Position numbers and translations under genes: made by a program. The notes below the pieces were generated by a model that did no database searches, was not told the origin of the DNA, and saw only the letters and a list, made by a program, of their open reading frames with translations. This document shows, piece after piece, positions 39,362-49,699 of a stretch of DNA of 64,000 nt; the first letter of the stretch is position 1, and every line of letters starts with the position of its first letter. Source of the DNA: JAGNDO01 sp963704975 (GTDB lineage: Bacteria > Chloroflexota > Anaerolineae > Caldilineales > Caldilineaceae); NCBI GenBank assembly GCA_963704975.1, contig CAVPIK010000022.1, positions 18,456 to 82,455 on the forward strand. Reading direction: 5' to 3'.

Positions 39362-40599
39362 ATGGTGCAGGCCCAGACAGAGATGGCGGCAGTCACGACC
39401 CAAACCAAAGCCCACCCTCCTTTCGCCGAGTTCGTCCTCATCATTTCGCTGATGATGTCCTTGACGGCCATGTCCATCGACGCCATGCTGCCGGCCCTGC
39501 CCCAGATCGGTCGCGATCTGGGCGTAGGAGCGCCCAACGACCGCCAACTGGTGGTCTCGATCTTCTTCCTGGGCCTGGCCTTTGGACAGCTTTTTTTTGG
39601 ACCCCTGTCCGATAAAACCGGGCGCAAGCCGGCTATCTATGCCGGCTTCGCGCTCTACCTCGTCGGCTCTCTGACCGCCCTGTTTGCGGGCAGCTTCAGC
39701 ATATTGCTGGCTGGACGCCTCCTCCAGGGCATCGGCATCTCCTCGCCCAGGGCGGTGACCCTGGCCCTTGTGCGGGACCGCTACGAGGGCCGCATCATGG
39801 CCCGGGTGATGTCCTTTGTGATGACCGTCTTCATCCTGGTGCCCATGCTGGCCCCCAGCTTTGGCCAGGCCATGCTAAACCTGGCAGGCTGGCGCAGCAT
39901 TTTCGGCGGCTTCATCGTAATCGCCCTGGCCGCGCTGACGTGGTTTGCCCTGCGCATCCCCGAGTCACTGCCCCCGGAGAAGCGCTCGCCCTTCTCGCCG
40001 AAACAGATCGGGCGGGCGATCCGGGAATTCGCCAGCGTCCGGCTCTCCGTGGGCTACACTGTGGTCGCCGGGTTCGTGGGCGGCGCACACCTGGGCTACC
40101 TGAACTCCGCCCAGCAGATCCTGCAAGAGCAGTATGCGTCTGGGCGATCTCTTCCCCATCTACTTCGCCGTCATCGCCTTTTCCATCGGGCTGGCCTCCC
40201 TGTCCAATTCGCGCCTGGTGATGAACGTGGGCATGCGTTTGCTGACCAGGGTTGCCCTGAGCGCCATGTTCGTCCTGGCGATTGGGGCGCTGGGCCTGCA
40301 TCCTGCTCATCGGGGGCCAGCCGCCCTTGTGGGCGCTGATGGTCTATCTAATGTTGACCTTTTTCTGCATCGGCATCCTGTTTGGCAACATGAACGCCCT
40401 GGCCATGCAGCCCCTGGGCCACATTGCCGGGACCGGCGCAGCCGTCATCGGTTCCTTCTCCACCCTGCTCTCCGTGCTCATGGGCCTGACCATCGGCCGC
40501 AGCTACAATGGCACGGTCATGCCCCTGATTGTCGGCATGGCGGTCGCAGCGGGCCTCTCCCTGCTCATCGTGCGCTGGGCCGAAAGAACTGAGAATTGA
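39362..40599 (+). CDS. Bcr/CflA-type MFS drug exporter, two frameshifts
   Basis: About 410 residues with twelve expected membrane helices. The start MVQAQTEMAAVTTQTKAHPP leads into LIISLMMSLTAMSIDAMLPA. The MFS signature GPLSDKTGRKPAIYAG (loop 2-3) and motif C-like RLLQGIGISSPRAVTLALVR are typical of Bcr/CflA exporters. Shifts near 40135 and 40300 join LGDLFPIYFAVIAFSIGLAS and then LWALMVYLMLTFFCIGILFG. It would pump small molecules out with proton uptake. It lies 38 bases after the MerB-like gene and may be co-transcribed. Confidence 0.82.
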
Positions 40600-40690
40600 G
40601 ATTTGAAAATGGAAAATGGAGAAGTTTTAATGACGTGGATTGGCCACACCCGCCATTAAAACTTCTCCATTTTCAACTCTCAATTTTCAA
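40588..40690. repeat. Heptamer-armed hairpin with a conserved core (copy 2)
   Basis: Arms GAATTGA, GATTTGA, AAATGGA and AACTCTC, AATTTTC. Core GGAGAAGTTTTAAT, spacer, ATTAAAACTTCTCC, nearly the same as in the copy at 5446-5505, 35 kb away. Confidence 0.7.
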
Positions 40691-40701
40691 TTTCCCACCG
40701 A

Positions 40702-40743
40702 AAAGAGGCGGACGAGATCACCGTGATCTCGCCCGCCTCTTTT
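40702..40743. terminator. Bidirectional terminator between the MFS gene and the giant surface gene
   Basis: AAAGAGGCGG and CGAGATCAC pair with GTGATCTCG and CCGCCTCTTT, with one internal mismatch. A and T tracts flank both sides; the genes are convergent. Confidence 0.8.
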
Positions 40744-40828
40744 ATTTTACCTCACTTGCCCCCACACCCAACCCGATTCATCGGGTTTCCCCTGCCCAGC
40801 CGGGGGATTCATCCCCCGGCGGACCTGT

Positions 40829-41527
40829 CTACCGCACCACCATGGGCAGATAGATCAGATACTCAACCACGCCGCCGGGCGGAGTGGGCGTGGCCGTGGG
40901 GGTGGCCGTGGGCCGCGGTGTCGGCGTGGGCGTGGCCGCGGCGTTGTTGTCGATGGTGATGACGCTGACGCCGTCGGCGATGGTGGCGTTGGCGGCCTGG
41001 GAGAGGTTGATGGTAAACGTCTTGGCTCCGCCCGTCCCGGTGTTGACGATGGGCACGATGATGGTCGAGGTCGATTCCCCGGCCCGGATCAGGGCCGTGC
41101 CGCTGCTGGCTGTGTAGTCCACCCCCTGAACCGCGGTGCCGTCTGCCGTGGCGTAGTACACACTCACCGTGCCGACCTCCAGAGGCGTCGACAGGCGGAT
41201 GGTGATGATGCCCGTGCTGTCACTGGTCTTGACCACGCCGTCGTCGATGGTGATGGACGGGATGGTGGCCGGGTCGAAGCCCTCCGGCGCAGGGATGTTC
41301 ACCTGCACGGTCTTGTTGACCGTGGTCACCCGACCGGCCCAATCCGTCACCCGCATCACCACGGGATAGCTCTTGCCGTAGGGGTTGGCCCCCAAGCTGA
41401 CCGCCGTGGACCAGGTGCCGTCCCCGTGCCAGGTCACATCCTGGAAGGGGGCGCCGTCTATGCTCAGTTCCACGTTGGCCACGTTGCCGTTGCCCAGGCT
41501 GTCCCCTGCCGTGCCAGAGAAGCGCAC
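40829..41527 (-). CDS. Giant surface protein, C-terminal piece: Calx-beta domain and IYLPMVVR end
   Basis: Carries the end of a bacterial Ig-like module (WAGRVTTVNKTVQVNIPAP), a Calx-beta domain (ITIRLSTPLEVGTVSVYYAT, GVDYTASSGTALIRAGEST), a Pro/Thr linker and a final EYLIYLPMVVR. Many secreted proteins I associate with Chloroflexota end in a PT-linker plus Y-x-P-L/M-V-type tail, suggesting a sorting or anchoring signal; that function is inference. Joined to the upstream piece by a shift near 41540. Confidence 0.7.
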   Translation of the reverse strand: MRFSGTAGDSLGNGNVANVELSIDGAPFQDVTWHGDGTWSTAVSLGANPYGKSYPVVMRVTDWAGRVTTVNKTVQVNIPAPEGFDPATIPSITIDDGVVKTSDSTGIITIRLSTPLEVGTVSVYYATADGTAVQGVDYTASSGTALIRAGESTSTIIVPIVNTGTGGAKTFTINLSQAANATIADGVSVITIDNNAAATPTPTPRPTATPTATPTPPGGVVEYLIYLPMVVR

Positions 41528-42462
41528 GATGCCGCTCTGGTCGTCGTATAGGCCGGGTCCGAGGAGATCTGGTCGGTGATCAGGGTGCCTTCCGGGTCCT
41601 GGGTGTCCAGGGTGATGGAGCTGATCGGCCCCATCACCACATTGCCGGCCGCGTTCTTGGTGCGGACTTGCATGTTGTAGACACCCTCACCGCCGGCAGG
41701 GACGGGCAGGTTGACCGTGGCCACAGCCTGGGTCACCCCGGCAGCCGCATCATAGGTCGCCATCTCCCCGGCCTGGCCGTTGACCATGATGCCCATCTCC
41801 ACCAAGGAACCGCCGGAAGCAGCACCAATCTGAATTTGCAAGGGTTGGTCTATGGCGACGACACTGCCAGCGGGCGGCCAGATCAGGATGGGGTCGGCGG
41901 TGTTGTCGGCCCGCAGGGGCACGTTGGCCGTGCTCACGCCTTGGTCCACCGTGGCGCACTGGCCGTAGTCGTCACAGGCGCTTATGGTGAAAGTGGGGTT
42001 AGCCACCTCCGACCACACATGGCACTGGACCGTGAGCTGGTTGCGCAGGGTGCCGTCCGGGAAGAAGGTCTGGCTCCATTCCTCGTCGATGTAGCCCCGA
42101 TCCGGCTGGGTGCTCTCCCCGCAGGGGGTGACCAGGTTGGCCAGGTTCAGATCCTCTGCGGTGATGGCGTTGATGGCGATATCGTAGCGGGGGTTGCCCG
42201 TGGCGGGATCGTAGTAGAGATTGCCCGTGGCCGCCGCGTCCAGGGTGATGCGGGGCGGCAGGTTGTCGATGGCCCCTCGCCACAGGTTGGGACGGCGGAA
42301 GCGATTGCCCGCGGCGTCCGTGGCCCGCAGATCCAGCTGATAGTAGCTCTCCATGCCCGACGGGATGGGGATGGACCAGGTGTAGCCGATCTCGCCGTCG
42401 GCGTTGGGGCCGCCATTTTGGGTCAACGTGCCCGGCTGCCAGAGTTGATTGGGCATGGCCAC
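41464..42462 (-). CDS. Giant surface protein, Ig-like repeat piece
   Basis: Beta-rich Ig-like modules with the recurring phrases YQLDLRATDAAGNRF, DNLPPRITLDAAA, YNMQVRTKNAAGNVVMGPIS and LDTQDPEG. These are typical stalk domains of bacterial surface proteins. Shifts at about 42460 and 41540 link it to its neighbours. No independent start with an SD is seen. Confidence 0.65.
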   Translation of the reverse strand: MAMPNQLWQPGTLTQNGGPNADGEIGYTWSIPIPSGMESYYQLDLRATDAAGNRFRRPNLWRGAIDNLPPRITLDAAATGNLYYDPATGNPRYDIAINAITAEDLNLANLVTPCGESTQPDRGYIDEEWSQTFFPDGTLRNQLTVQCHVWSEVANPTFTISACDDYGQCATVDQGVSTANVPLRADNTADPILIWPPAGSVVAIDQPLQIQIGAASGGSLVEMGIMVNGQAGEMATYDAAAGVTQAVATVNLPVPAGGEGVYNMQVRTKNAAGNVVMGPISSITLDTQDPEGTLITDQISSDPAYTTTRAASCASLARQGTAWATATWPTWN

Positions 42463-43402
42463 CAGGCTGCGTGATCTGGGCGGCGTCCATGGCCATGCGG
42501 CTGATCACAAGCTGATCCATCACCCCCCGCAAGCCTGTGCCGATGCGCAGGTCCGCCGGGGTGCGCAGATCCTTGCTGCCGCTGCCCACAATCCCATCCT
42601 GGACCGCTTCGCCGTTGATGAAGAACGTGGCCCGATTCTGCTCGGCATTGTAGGTGAGGGCCACGTGGTTCCAAGTGTTCAAGACCAACTCTTTGCCGCT
42701 GGGACTGGTCAGGTTGTAGTCGCTGTTGTTCGGCCCCCAGAACTTGAAGGAGACTCGCCCACTCTGTTCAAGCGTCATCTTGTAGCCCGTATGGCCGTCG
42801 TTTTTCTCCAGCAGACCGGCGTCATAGCGGGTGGGGTTGAGCCACAGGGCGATGGTAAAACCGACATTCTTATCGAAGTCGATCTCCGTGGAGTGGTCGA
42901 TCTGGATCAGAGATTTGTCGATGAAGGTGAGACCCCGATCCAGCCGCCCAGCCGCGCCGGCCGTGGGACAGATATAGCTCCCAAAACCGCAGTAGGCGAC
43001 AAGGCCGTTCTGGGTGGCACTCTCAAACGCCGTCGCACCCGCGGACTCGTTAAAGTCGAACAACGCCACCGTTTGGGAGAAGGCGCGGGTCTGGTCGATG
43101 GGGATGAAGAGGCCATCCACGCTGTTCAGGGCCACGGTGCTGGTCAGCTTGCCGCTGAGGGAGAGGGACGCCACGGCCATGCGGGACGCGGTGGCCGAGG
43201 CCGGGCCGGTGACAAAGTCCACCACCTGGCTGGCCGGGTCGATGGCCGAGGACACCTTGGCCACGCTCAGGCGCACCTGGGCCTGGACTTGGCTGCGGTT
43301 GCCCACACTGTCCGCGGCCAACAGGGTAGCCGTGTAGACCCCGGTGGGATCCGCCAGGTCGCTGGGCAGTTCCAGGGTGGCCGACCAGGTGGTGCCGTTC
43401 AC
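41999..43402 (-). CDS. Giant surface protein, second LamG-like domain piece
   Basis: Ig-like start (TGVYTATLLAADSVGNRSQV), then a concanavalin/LamG-like domain at about 42470-43090 (VALFDFNESAGATAFESATQ, HSTEIDFDKNVGFTIALWLN, NTWNHVALTYNAEQNRATFF, GVMDQLVISRMAM). Such domains bind glycans. The sensible part ends near 42460, where the frame passes to the next piece; the rest of this frame is out-of-frame sequence. Confidence 0.65.
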   Translation of the reverse strand: MNGTTWSATLELPSDLADPTGVYTATLLAADSVGNRSQVQAQVRLSVAKVSSAIDPASQVVDFVTGPASATASRMAVASLSLSGKLTSTVALNSVDGLFIPIDQTRAFSQTVALFDFNESAGATAFESATQNGLVAYCGFGSYICPTAGAAGRLDRGLTFIDKSLIQIDHSTEIDFDKNVGFTIALWLNPTRYDAGLLEKNDGHTGYKMTLEQSGRVSFKFWGPNNSDYNLTSPSGKELVLNTWNHVALTYNAEQNRATFFINGEAVQDGIVGSGSKDLRTPADLRIGTGLRGVMDQLVISRMAMDAAQITQPGGHAQSTLAAGHVDPKWRPQRRRRDRLHLVHPHPVGHGELLSAGSAGHGRRGQSLPPSQPVARGHRQPAAPHHPGRGGHGQSLLRSRHGQPPLRYRHQRHHRRGSEPGQPGHPLRGEHPAGSGLHRRGMEPDLLPGRHPAQPAHGPVPCVVGGG

Positions 43403-45932
43403 AGATAGCCGCCTGATTCACAACTTCCTGGCCGTCCTCGCTTTGCAGGATGACCAGCAGGCTATTTCTGTCCACGCCGCTGCCGGGGGAGACCGTACCG
43501 TCGTTCACATCAGGGTCGCTGATCTGTCCGCTGAGGGGGACGGACCAACGCCCGATGGCGCTCTGCTGGGGGGTCAGATCCTGGCCGGCCAAGGTGGCGA
43601 CCGGGGGCTTGCCGTCCACGATGATGGTCAGGGTGGGGCTGTTGGTTTCCACAAAGCCCACCTTGTCCACGGCCATGGATTGCAGGGTGTAGTGGCCCTC
43701 CGCCGCGTAGGTGAAGGGGGCGGTCCAGGTGGCCTGGCCCTCGGCCCGCTGGGTCACACCGTTGATGAACACATCCACATGGGCGATGCCGGAATCGGCG
43801 TCGGTGGCGCTGCCGCCGATGATCAGGGTCTCCGCGGCCAGGCCGGATCGGGTGGTCGAGGGCGCCTTGAGATAGCTCACCCCGGCCAGAGAGTCGATGG
43901 CGGAGGTGGGGGGCACCGCGTCCACCCACAGGGAGAGACTATCCTGGGCGGACAGGGGCCCTTCGCCCCGAGGCAGGGTGCGCTGGACCGAGATCTTGTT
44001 CCAGACAAAGCCGGATTTGCCGCCGCTGGCATAGGCGCCCCCGGCCAGCACACAGTAGGAGGGGTTGAGGCTGTAGCCCAAGTCCGATTGCAGCTCGCCC
44101 TTGTAGAGCGAGTTGATGGCGTCGCCCTTCATGTCCGTGGCATAGACGGTGACAAAGTCCATGCTGCCCCGGAAGTAGCGTTCGTTGAACTTGCCCAGCA
44201 GCACCTGGGGATTCTGGACAGGCTGGGTGGTGTTCGTGTCACCGGCAATTCCCTGGCCGTCCAGATAGAGGACGAACAGACCGCTGGAGGGTCGGCGCAG
44301 CAGGACCACATGGTGCCACACATCCATATTGATGGGGTTGCTGATGGCTGTCTTGCTGCCCTGGCCCACCAGGATGCGGTTATCCGCGCCGATGGAGACG
44401 CCGTAGAGGGCCTCGAAGTTAGTGCCGTTGGCCAAGAGCAGGGGCGTGCCCTCCCACCAGTTGGCCCCCACGTTGACCTGGGTCGGATCGGGTTTGAACC
44501 AGAAGGAATAGGTGAAGCCATCCCCCACCGGTGAATCGAAGACTACATTGTCGTTCACCCCGTCGAAGAGCAGCGCCCGATCCGTACGGGGCGGCCGGGC
44601 CGAGGTGTCGGCCAGAGGTTGATTGGGAATGCCCACACCCGCCACACCGGCCTGGGGACAGTTGCCGCTGCTGCAATAGCTGTCGGCCTTGCCCACGCCG
44701 GAGATATCCGCAAAGCTGGTGGCACCGGGCATCTCTTCGAAGGGCAGAGCCACCACCGGCGCAGAGAGGGGTGACGGACACATGAGGCTGCGCCCGGTCC
44801 CCCACAGACCTTGGCTTGTGAGCCAGGCCCCATCCAAATACTCAGTATCCATTGACGAGCCATCGGCGTTGCGCACCTCATAGGTGGGCGTATTGTTGGA
44901 ATACAAGAAGCTCACCATCCAGCCTTGGACCGCCGGATAGTAGGCAACCGTCGGTCGCGGCGTCACGGTGGGCCAGCGGAAAGCCACGGGGTCGATGGTG
45001 GTGGAGGTGCCGCTGGCCAAGTCGCTGAGCCGTCCGGCGACCCGATCCGTGGCGCTGCTGTGAAAGACCGTCATGATGCGATGATTGACGGGATCGTAGG
45101 CCATAGCAGGTCGATTGGTGCGGTCGTATTCATGCAAGGGGGGGTCACTGGCGAACAACGTCTTCACACTGCTGACAGAACTGGCGAAGATGTCCGAATA
45201 GAGCAAATTCACCGTGCTGGCGCTGGGATAGGCGAAGGCGACCCGATAGCGATCTCCCGCCCAAATCACGTTGGGGATGATATCGGTTTCTGTGTGGGCG
45301 AAGGCGGCGTCGTAGTTGACAAAGCCGTAGGTGTTATAGTCCGAAGACCCATTCACCGTATAGTTGCCCGACCAGATCTGCGTAGCCGCGGCGGTGGGGG
45401 CGCCGCTGGCGTTGAACCGGCGCACCATGATCTTGGAGGTGATGCTCCAGTTGGGCGAAGTGTAGGAGGCGGACTTCTGGTTCCACGCCACCAGGAAGCC
45501 GTCCCCGTCCGTGGCCACCACCGGGGCGAAGTCGCCGACGGCGGCACCCGACGTGCCCAGATTACTGGTCAACTGGGCCGGGTCGCTGGACGACCCCACG
45601 ATGCGCCCGGCGATGGTGTTGCGCTGCTTCTTGGACACGTCGTAGTGGACCCGGATCACATCGCCGTATCCGCTGCCAATCCTGTACTGCCCAATTTGGA
45701 TGGTGCTGCTCTGCATGCGGTCCGGGCGCAGCACAAAGCCTTGGGGCTGCGCAAAGCCGTCGGTCCCACCCCACCAGGTCTGTCCGGCAGTATAGTTGGT
45801 GTCTGATTCCGCAGCCCAGATCTGCTGGCTGCTGGTCTGGGCTGCGCTCGTATCGCAGATGGTCCGGCTCACTGGCAGCCCTCGGTGGGATGGATCTCCC
45901 AATGCGCCGCCGGCCCAATTGCCGGGCTCCAT
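43050..45932 (-). CDS. Giant surface protein, beta-propeller-like and first LamG-like domain piece
   Basis: The first half has beta-propeller-like repeats (GDFAPVVATDGDGFLVAWNQ, IIPNVIWAGDRYRVAFAYPS, NRPAMAYDPVNHRIMTVFHS). The second half has a LamG-like domain (RALLFDGVNDNVVFDSPVGD, DVWHHVVLLRRPSSGLFVLY) and Ig-like modules (VDVFINGVTQRAEGQATWTA). Sense runs from about 45890 to 43410; shifts at both ends link it to neighbours. Confidence 0.65.
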   Translation of the reverse strand: MEPGNWAGGALGDPSHRGLPVSRTICDTSAAQTSSQQIWAAESDTNYTAGQTWWGGTDGFAQPQGFVLRPDRMQSSTIQIGQYRIGSGYGDVIRVHYDVSKKQRNTIAGRIVGSSSDPAQLTSNLGTSGAAVGDFAPVVATDGDGFLVAWNQKSASYTSPNWSITSKIMVRRFNASGAPTAAATQIWSGNYTVNGSSDYNTYGFVNYDAAFAHTETDIIPNVIWAGDRYRVAFAYPSASTVNLLYSDIFASSVSSVKTLFASDPPLHEYDRTNRPAMAYDPVNHRIMTVFHSSATDRVAGRLSDLASGTSTTIDPVAFRWPTVTPRPTVAYYPAVQGWMVSFLYSNNTPTYEVRNADGSSMDTEYLDGAWLTSQGLWGTGRSLMCPSPLSAPVVALPFEEMPGATSFADISGVGKADSYCSSGNCPQAGVAGVGIPNQPLADTSARPPRTDRALLFDGVNDNVVFDSPVGDGFTYSFWFKPDPTQVNVGANWWEGTPLLLANGTNFEALYGVSIGADNRILVGQGSKTAISNPINMDVWHHVVLLRRPSSGLFVLYLDGQGIAGDTNTTQPVQNPQVLLGKFNERYFRGSMDFVTVYATDMKGDAINSLYKGELQSDLGYSLNPSYCVLAGGAYASGGKSGFVWNKISVQRTLPRGEGPLSAQDSLSLWVDAVPPTSAIDSLAGVSYLKAPSTTRSGLAAETLIIGGSATDADSGIAHVDVFINGVTQRAEGQATWTAPFTYAAEGHYTLQSMAVDKVGFVETNSPTLTIIVDGKPPVATLAGQDLTPQQSAIGRWSVPLSGQISDPDVNDGTVSPGSGVDRNSLLVILQSEDGQEVVNQAAICERHHLVGHPGTAQRPGGSHRGLHGYPVGRGQCGQPQPSPGPGAPERGQGVLGHRPGQPGGGLCHRPGLGHRVPHGRGVPLPQRQADQHRGPEQRGWPLHPHRPDPRLLPNGGVVRL

Positions 45933-48900
45933 ATCCTCGTATAGTATTCGTCAGCCGACCAGATCACAGTGCCTTTTGTGGCATCCGCTGACTGAGAAGA
46001 GTTGGGATTGTAGAAAAGCACCGGCTCGATACCCCGCCAGTCTCCCCAGAAGTCTGTGCCATCGGTCACGGCCTGATCCACGTCCAGCCGGTAGATCGAG
46101 AAGGTGTTGCAGTTGTCCACCCGATCCCAGACCACGAAACAGGCGCCCGTGTCGTTGCAGGCCGTGCCGGGGATGGACCTGCCTCGGCGGAAGCGGTTGT
46201 CGTCGCCAAAGGTCGCATCGTAATCCGCGTCCAGGGCAATGGCGGAGCCGCCGGGATCGTAGGCCACCACATTGCCCTTGCCGCCGCTCTGGAAGGACTG
46301 GGAGAGCAGCCCGCCCATCATGTAGCTGTCAGGCCGGTCCGGACGGTTGTTGTCGCCGCTGATGGACTCGGCGCGCAGGGGGTCGTTGGACTCCCCAAGC
46401 CAGGTGCCCGGCGAGGTGTTAAAGGCGTAGGTGGTAGACGAATTCTGGGCCGCCACTCTGGCCCGGGCACTGCTCTCGACATCGAAGGGTTGACTACCCG
46501 CCCCAGCCGCGACCTGAACCGTATTGGCCACGGTCTGGGAACCGTTCTTGGCTAGGGTGAACCCGCTCACCTCCGTGGCCCCGCCCAGCGCGCTGGGCAA
46601 CGTGACTTCGAGCACGCCGGGGTCCAGATCCGCAAAACTGGACACAGTGGTGGAATAGGTGAAGCTGCTACCAGGAGCCAGATAGGTGTAGGGGGCCACG
46701 CTGGCGCTGACCTGGACCTGGAGCGGGTTGATATTGGCCACCCGGGGATTGTAGGGCTGGCCGTTCGCATCCCATTGATAAAGCTCGTACAGCCGCTTCT
46801 CGGCATCGTCGGGGATGCCGTCCTTGTCCGCGTCGCCATCGGTCGGGTCGGAGGAGACGATCATGCAGACGCCCCCAAAGCCATTCCTGGCCTGTTGGCA
46901 GATCGTCCAGCCCCCCTCGAAGACCGGGTTGCCGTATTGGTCGAGCTTTGGCTGCAACGAGCTCCCCACCAGTTCGAAGACCTGATGGTAGATCTCTTCG
47001 CTGTCTTTCAGACCGTCGTTGTCCGTGTCGGCGTTGCCGGGGTTGGTGCCATATTGGATCTCTTGGGGATCGATCAGCCCGTCGCCGTCGGAGTCCGGGG
47101 CGTTGGGGGAGAGACGCACCCCGGCCATGCGCTGCTCCAGCTCGAAGCGGTCGCTGAGGCCGTCATAGTCCGTGTCCGGGTTGTTGTCGTTGGGATCGAT
47201 GCCACCCTTGGACGACGTGGCCAGCCCGTCCCCGTCCGCGTCCCAGATGATGGGGAAGCTGCTGTCCCAGGAGAGGCGATAGCCGCCCTGGCTGGGGGCC
47301 ACGGCCCAGAACTGGCCCACGGTGTCCGGGAAGATGTCGTAGACCGGCCCATTGACGAAGGAGGGTTCGCCACCCTGCTCGGTGTCATGCTCGCAATAGG
47401 GGAAGGTCCAGATGGTCCAGCACTCGTAGGCGGGCAGGGCATAGGCCATGTTGAACCAGTAGTCGATGGGCTGGTTGATGCCGGCGTCCAGTTTGAGATT
47501 CGTCATAGTCGGGAAGGCGGTAGAATAGGCCGTCAACTTGGTCCAGCGAATGCTGTAGTCTTTGGCGGACTCCTGCTTGGTCACCCGCCACTGGTCCACC
47601 ATTTCAAAGCGATTTACCTCAAACGCCTTCTTTTCCAAGGAGAGGGTATATTTGAAGGTCGTGCTGTTGAACTCCTCCAGGTCATAATACTTATAGATAT
47701 AGGGGCTGATCTGCCAGTGGTCCGGGTTCTTGTGCACGATATTGGTGGTCACCGGCACAGTGAAGGTGATCAGATTGCCGGTGAGATAGCCCAGGGCAGG
47801 CTCTCGCAGTTCGACGATGGGCGCGCCCTGTTTGACCAGATCCGGGTTCTTCTCCGCGTCGGTTTCGATGATCATATCCCGGGCATAGATATACCCGGCG
47901 ATGGCCGTGACGATCTTGGTGCCCACGGTACAGTCGCCGTTTTTGTCCCCCAATGCGTCCTTCGATGAGCTGTCCAAGGCGCAGAGCAGGGAGAAGAAGG
48001 CGTCGATCACGGCCAACAAGGCCACCAACACCAGCCCCACCACGGACGCGGAGAGCACGGCCAGAACCACCAAATAGATGGTCATGGCCAGGGCAAAGGC
48101 CGCGCCGGCGTTGAAAGCCGGACTCCCCACTTTGGCGCCGCTGCTCACCATAGATCCGATGAAGAAGCCCCACACCACCACAATCGCCACCGCCGCGCCG
48201 ATGGCCGCGGCCTTGGCCGATTGACCCGCATACTGGGCGCCGCCCTTGAGCACCGTAGCCCACGACGTTACCTTGGCCCAGGTGCTGACAGCCACGGCCG
48301 CGGTATAGATGCCCATTGCTGCCACGGTCAAGCCCACCACCGCGGTGGCAATGGCGAAGCCCGTGGCCACATCCTGGTTGCCGCCGGAGAGCGCTTTGGC
48401 CAGTTCACCGGCCAGGGCCGTGACGATCAGGAAGCCGATGGCGATCTTCCCGCCGTGCTTGTAGGCAAAGGTATTCATTTTCTGGAAGGCCTTGGCCTTG
48501 GTGGCCGCGGCCAGCCCAGCCGGGGTGGAGAGCAGGGCGTTGCGCTGCCGGGCCAACACCTTCAGCTTCGAATTGCCCAGATCCGTCAGCCCAGCCTTGG
48601 GCTTGGAGAAATATTTCTCACTGATCTTCTTGGTCGCCGCCTTGGCCGCGCCGTTGGCCCCGGCCCCGATCAGCTTGATAGCGCCATTGATGCTTGCGTC
48701 CGTCGTGTCCGGGTTGTCCAGGGTGGTCAGCAGGGAGCCGTTGGATCGGATCACGGCGCTGGAGCCATTCCACAACGAAAGATAGTAGAGACGCATCATG
48801 ATCATGCGCCCGTCGATCTCGGCCTCCTCGGCGTCGGGGAACTCGGATTCCAGGCTGCCGCGATAGCGGTCCACCAGGGTGTAGCCATATTCGGTCTGGT

Positions 48901-49669
48901 CGCAGGAGGACCACATGGGCGCCCCGCCGGATGAACTGGCCTGCGGGCAGAACGCACTCCATTTCACCGAGTGGATCTGGTCCACTTTGATGGCGGTGGC
49001 CGGGGTCGGGGCCAGGTTGATGTCCAGATTTTGGCCGCTCATACTGACATAGCCGCCGCCTGTGGGCAGGGCATCCAGCCCCACGGCCCGACTGGACGCG
49101 GACTGGGCATAGAGCAGGGTCGGGGTGATGGCCCCCTGGCTCTGGAAGATGGGGTTAAACGCGGTCAGCAACTGCTTGGTTTCGGTCATGGCCACCCGGG
49201 CCACCGCCCAATCCGCCGTGGGATAGGTGAAATAGCTGGCCCGCATACCGTCCACAATGCTCCAGCGCTGCTCTTCGCTGGTGCCGTTGCTGTCGTTGGC
49301 GATGCGGTCGAAGCGGTCGGTCAGATTCTTCACGCTCAAGGTGTTGGCCGACGGGGTGAGGAAGGCGTCGTCCAGGGCATAGGAGAGGCTCCACAGCATG
49401 TCGTCGCTGTGCAGATCCGTGTCCACGGCCGGGTCTTCGTAGAAGATGCCCACCTGCACGCCGTTGTCCTCGGAGACGTTGGCCCCGGTCAGGAACCACT
49501 CGTCCTCATAGCGCTGCACGATCTGAGATTGGTTGTAGAAGCGGGCGCTGATGTTGGTGTAGACCTCGATCTTGCCGTTTTGCAGACGCAGCAAGTAGGT
49601 GCTGTCCTTGTCCTTCACCTTCCAATGGTTGCCCTGGGTCAGCACCGTGACCTCGGTCGTCCCCGCCAA
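45869..49669 (-). CDS. Giant surface protein, central piece with membrane helices and Ca-binding TSP3-like repeats
   Basis: 1266 residues. After a beta-rich N-terminal part comes a region of about five to six hydrophobic helices (IAIGFLIVTALAGELAKALS, AAAIGAAVAIVVVWGFFIGS, MTIYLVVLAVLSASVVGLVL), similar in placement to the membrane segment of large secreted polymorphic proteins. Further on are thrombospondin-type-3-like calcium repeats (DADGDGLATSSKGGIDPNDN, DTDYDGLSDRFELEQRMAGV, DSDGDGLIDPQEIQYGTNPG, DTDNDGLKDSEEIYHQVFEL). The end enters the propeller-like region of the next piece. Confidence 0.7.
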   Translation of the reverse strand: MAGTTEVTVLTQGNHWKVKDKDSTYLLRLQNGKIEVYTNISARFYNQSQIVQRYEDEWFLTGANVSEDNGVQVGIFYEDPAVDTDLHSDDMLWSLSYALDDAFLTPSANTLSVKNLTDRFDRIANDSNGTSEEQRWSIVDGMRASYFTYPTADWAVARVAMTETKQLLTAFNPIFQSQGAITPTLLYAQSASSRAVGLDALPTGGGYVSMSGQNLDINLAPTPATAIKVDQIHSVKWSAFCPQASSSGGAPMWSSCDQTEYGYTLVDRYRGSLESEFPDAEEAEIDGRMIMMRLYYLSLWNGSSAVIRSNGSLLTTLDNPDTTDASINGAIKLIGAGANGAAKAATKKISEKYFSKPKAGLTDLGNSKLKVLARQRNALLSTPAGLAAATKAKAFQKMNTFAYKHGGKIAIGFLIVTALAGELAKALSGGNQDVATGFAIATAVVGLTVAAMGIYTAAVAVSTWAKVTSWATVLKGGAQYAGQSAKAAAIGAAVAIVVVWGFFIGSMVSSGAKVGSPAFNAGAAFALAMTIYLVVLAVLSASVVGLVLVALLAVIDAFFSLLCALDSSSKDALGDKNGDCTVGTKIVTAIAGYIYARDMIIETDAEKNPDLVKQGAPIVELREPALGYLTGNLITFTVPVTTNIVHKNPDHWQISPYIYKYYDLEEFNSTTFKYTLSLEKKAFEVNRFEMVDQWRVTKQESAKDYSIRWTKLTAYSTAFPTMTNLKLDAGINQPIDYWFNMAYALPAYECWTIWTFPYCEHDTEQGGEPSFVNGPVYDIFPDTVGQFWAVAPSQGGYRLSWDSSFPIIWDADGDGLATSSKGGIDPNDNNPDTDYDGLSDRFELEQRMAGVRLSPNAPDSDGDGLIDPQEIQYGTNPGNADTDNDGLKDSEEIYHQVFELVGSSLQPKLDQYGNPVFEGGWTICQQARNGFGGVCMIVSSDPTDGDADKDGIPDDAEKRLYELYQWDANGQPYNPRVANINPLQVQVSASVAPYTYLAPGSSFTYSTTVSSFADLDPGVLEVTLPSALGGATEVSGFTLAKNGSQTVANTVQVAAGAGSQPFDVESSARARVAAQNSSTTYAFNTSPGTWLGESNDPLRAESISGDNNRPDRPDSYMMGGLLSQSFQSGGKGNVVAYDPGGSAIALDADYDATFGDDNRFRRGRSIPGTACNDTGACFVVWDRVDNCNTFSIYRLDVDQAVTDGTDFWGDWRGIEPVLFYNPNSSQSADATKGTVIWSADEYYTRIWSPAIGPAAHWEIHPTEGCQ

Positions 49670-49699
49670 GGCATGGCCAGCGGACGGAGAAGGCCGTGC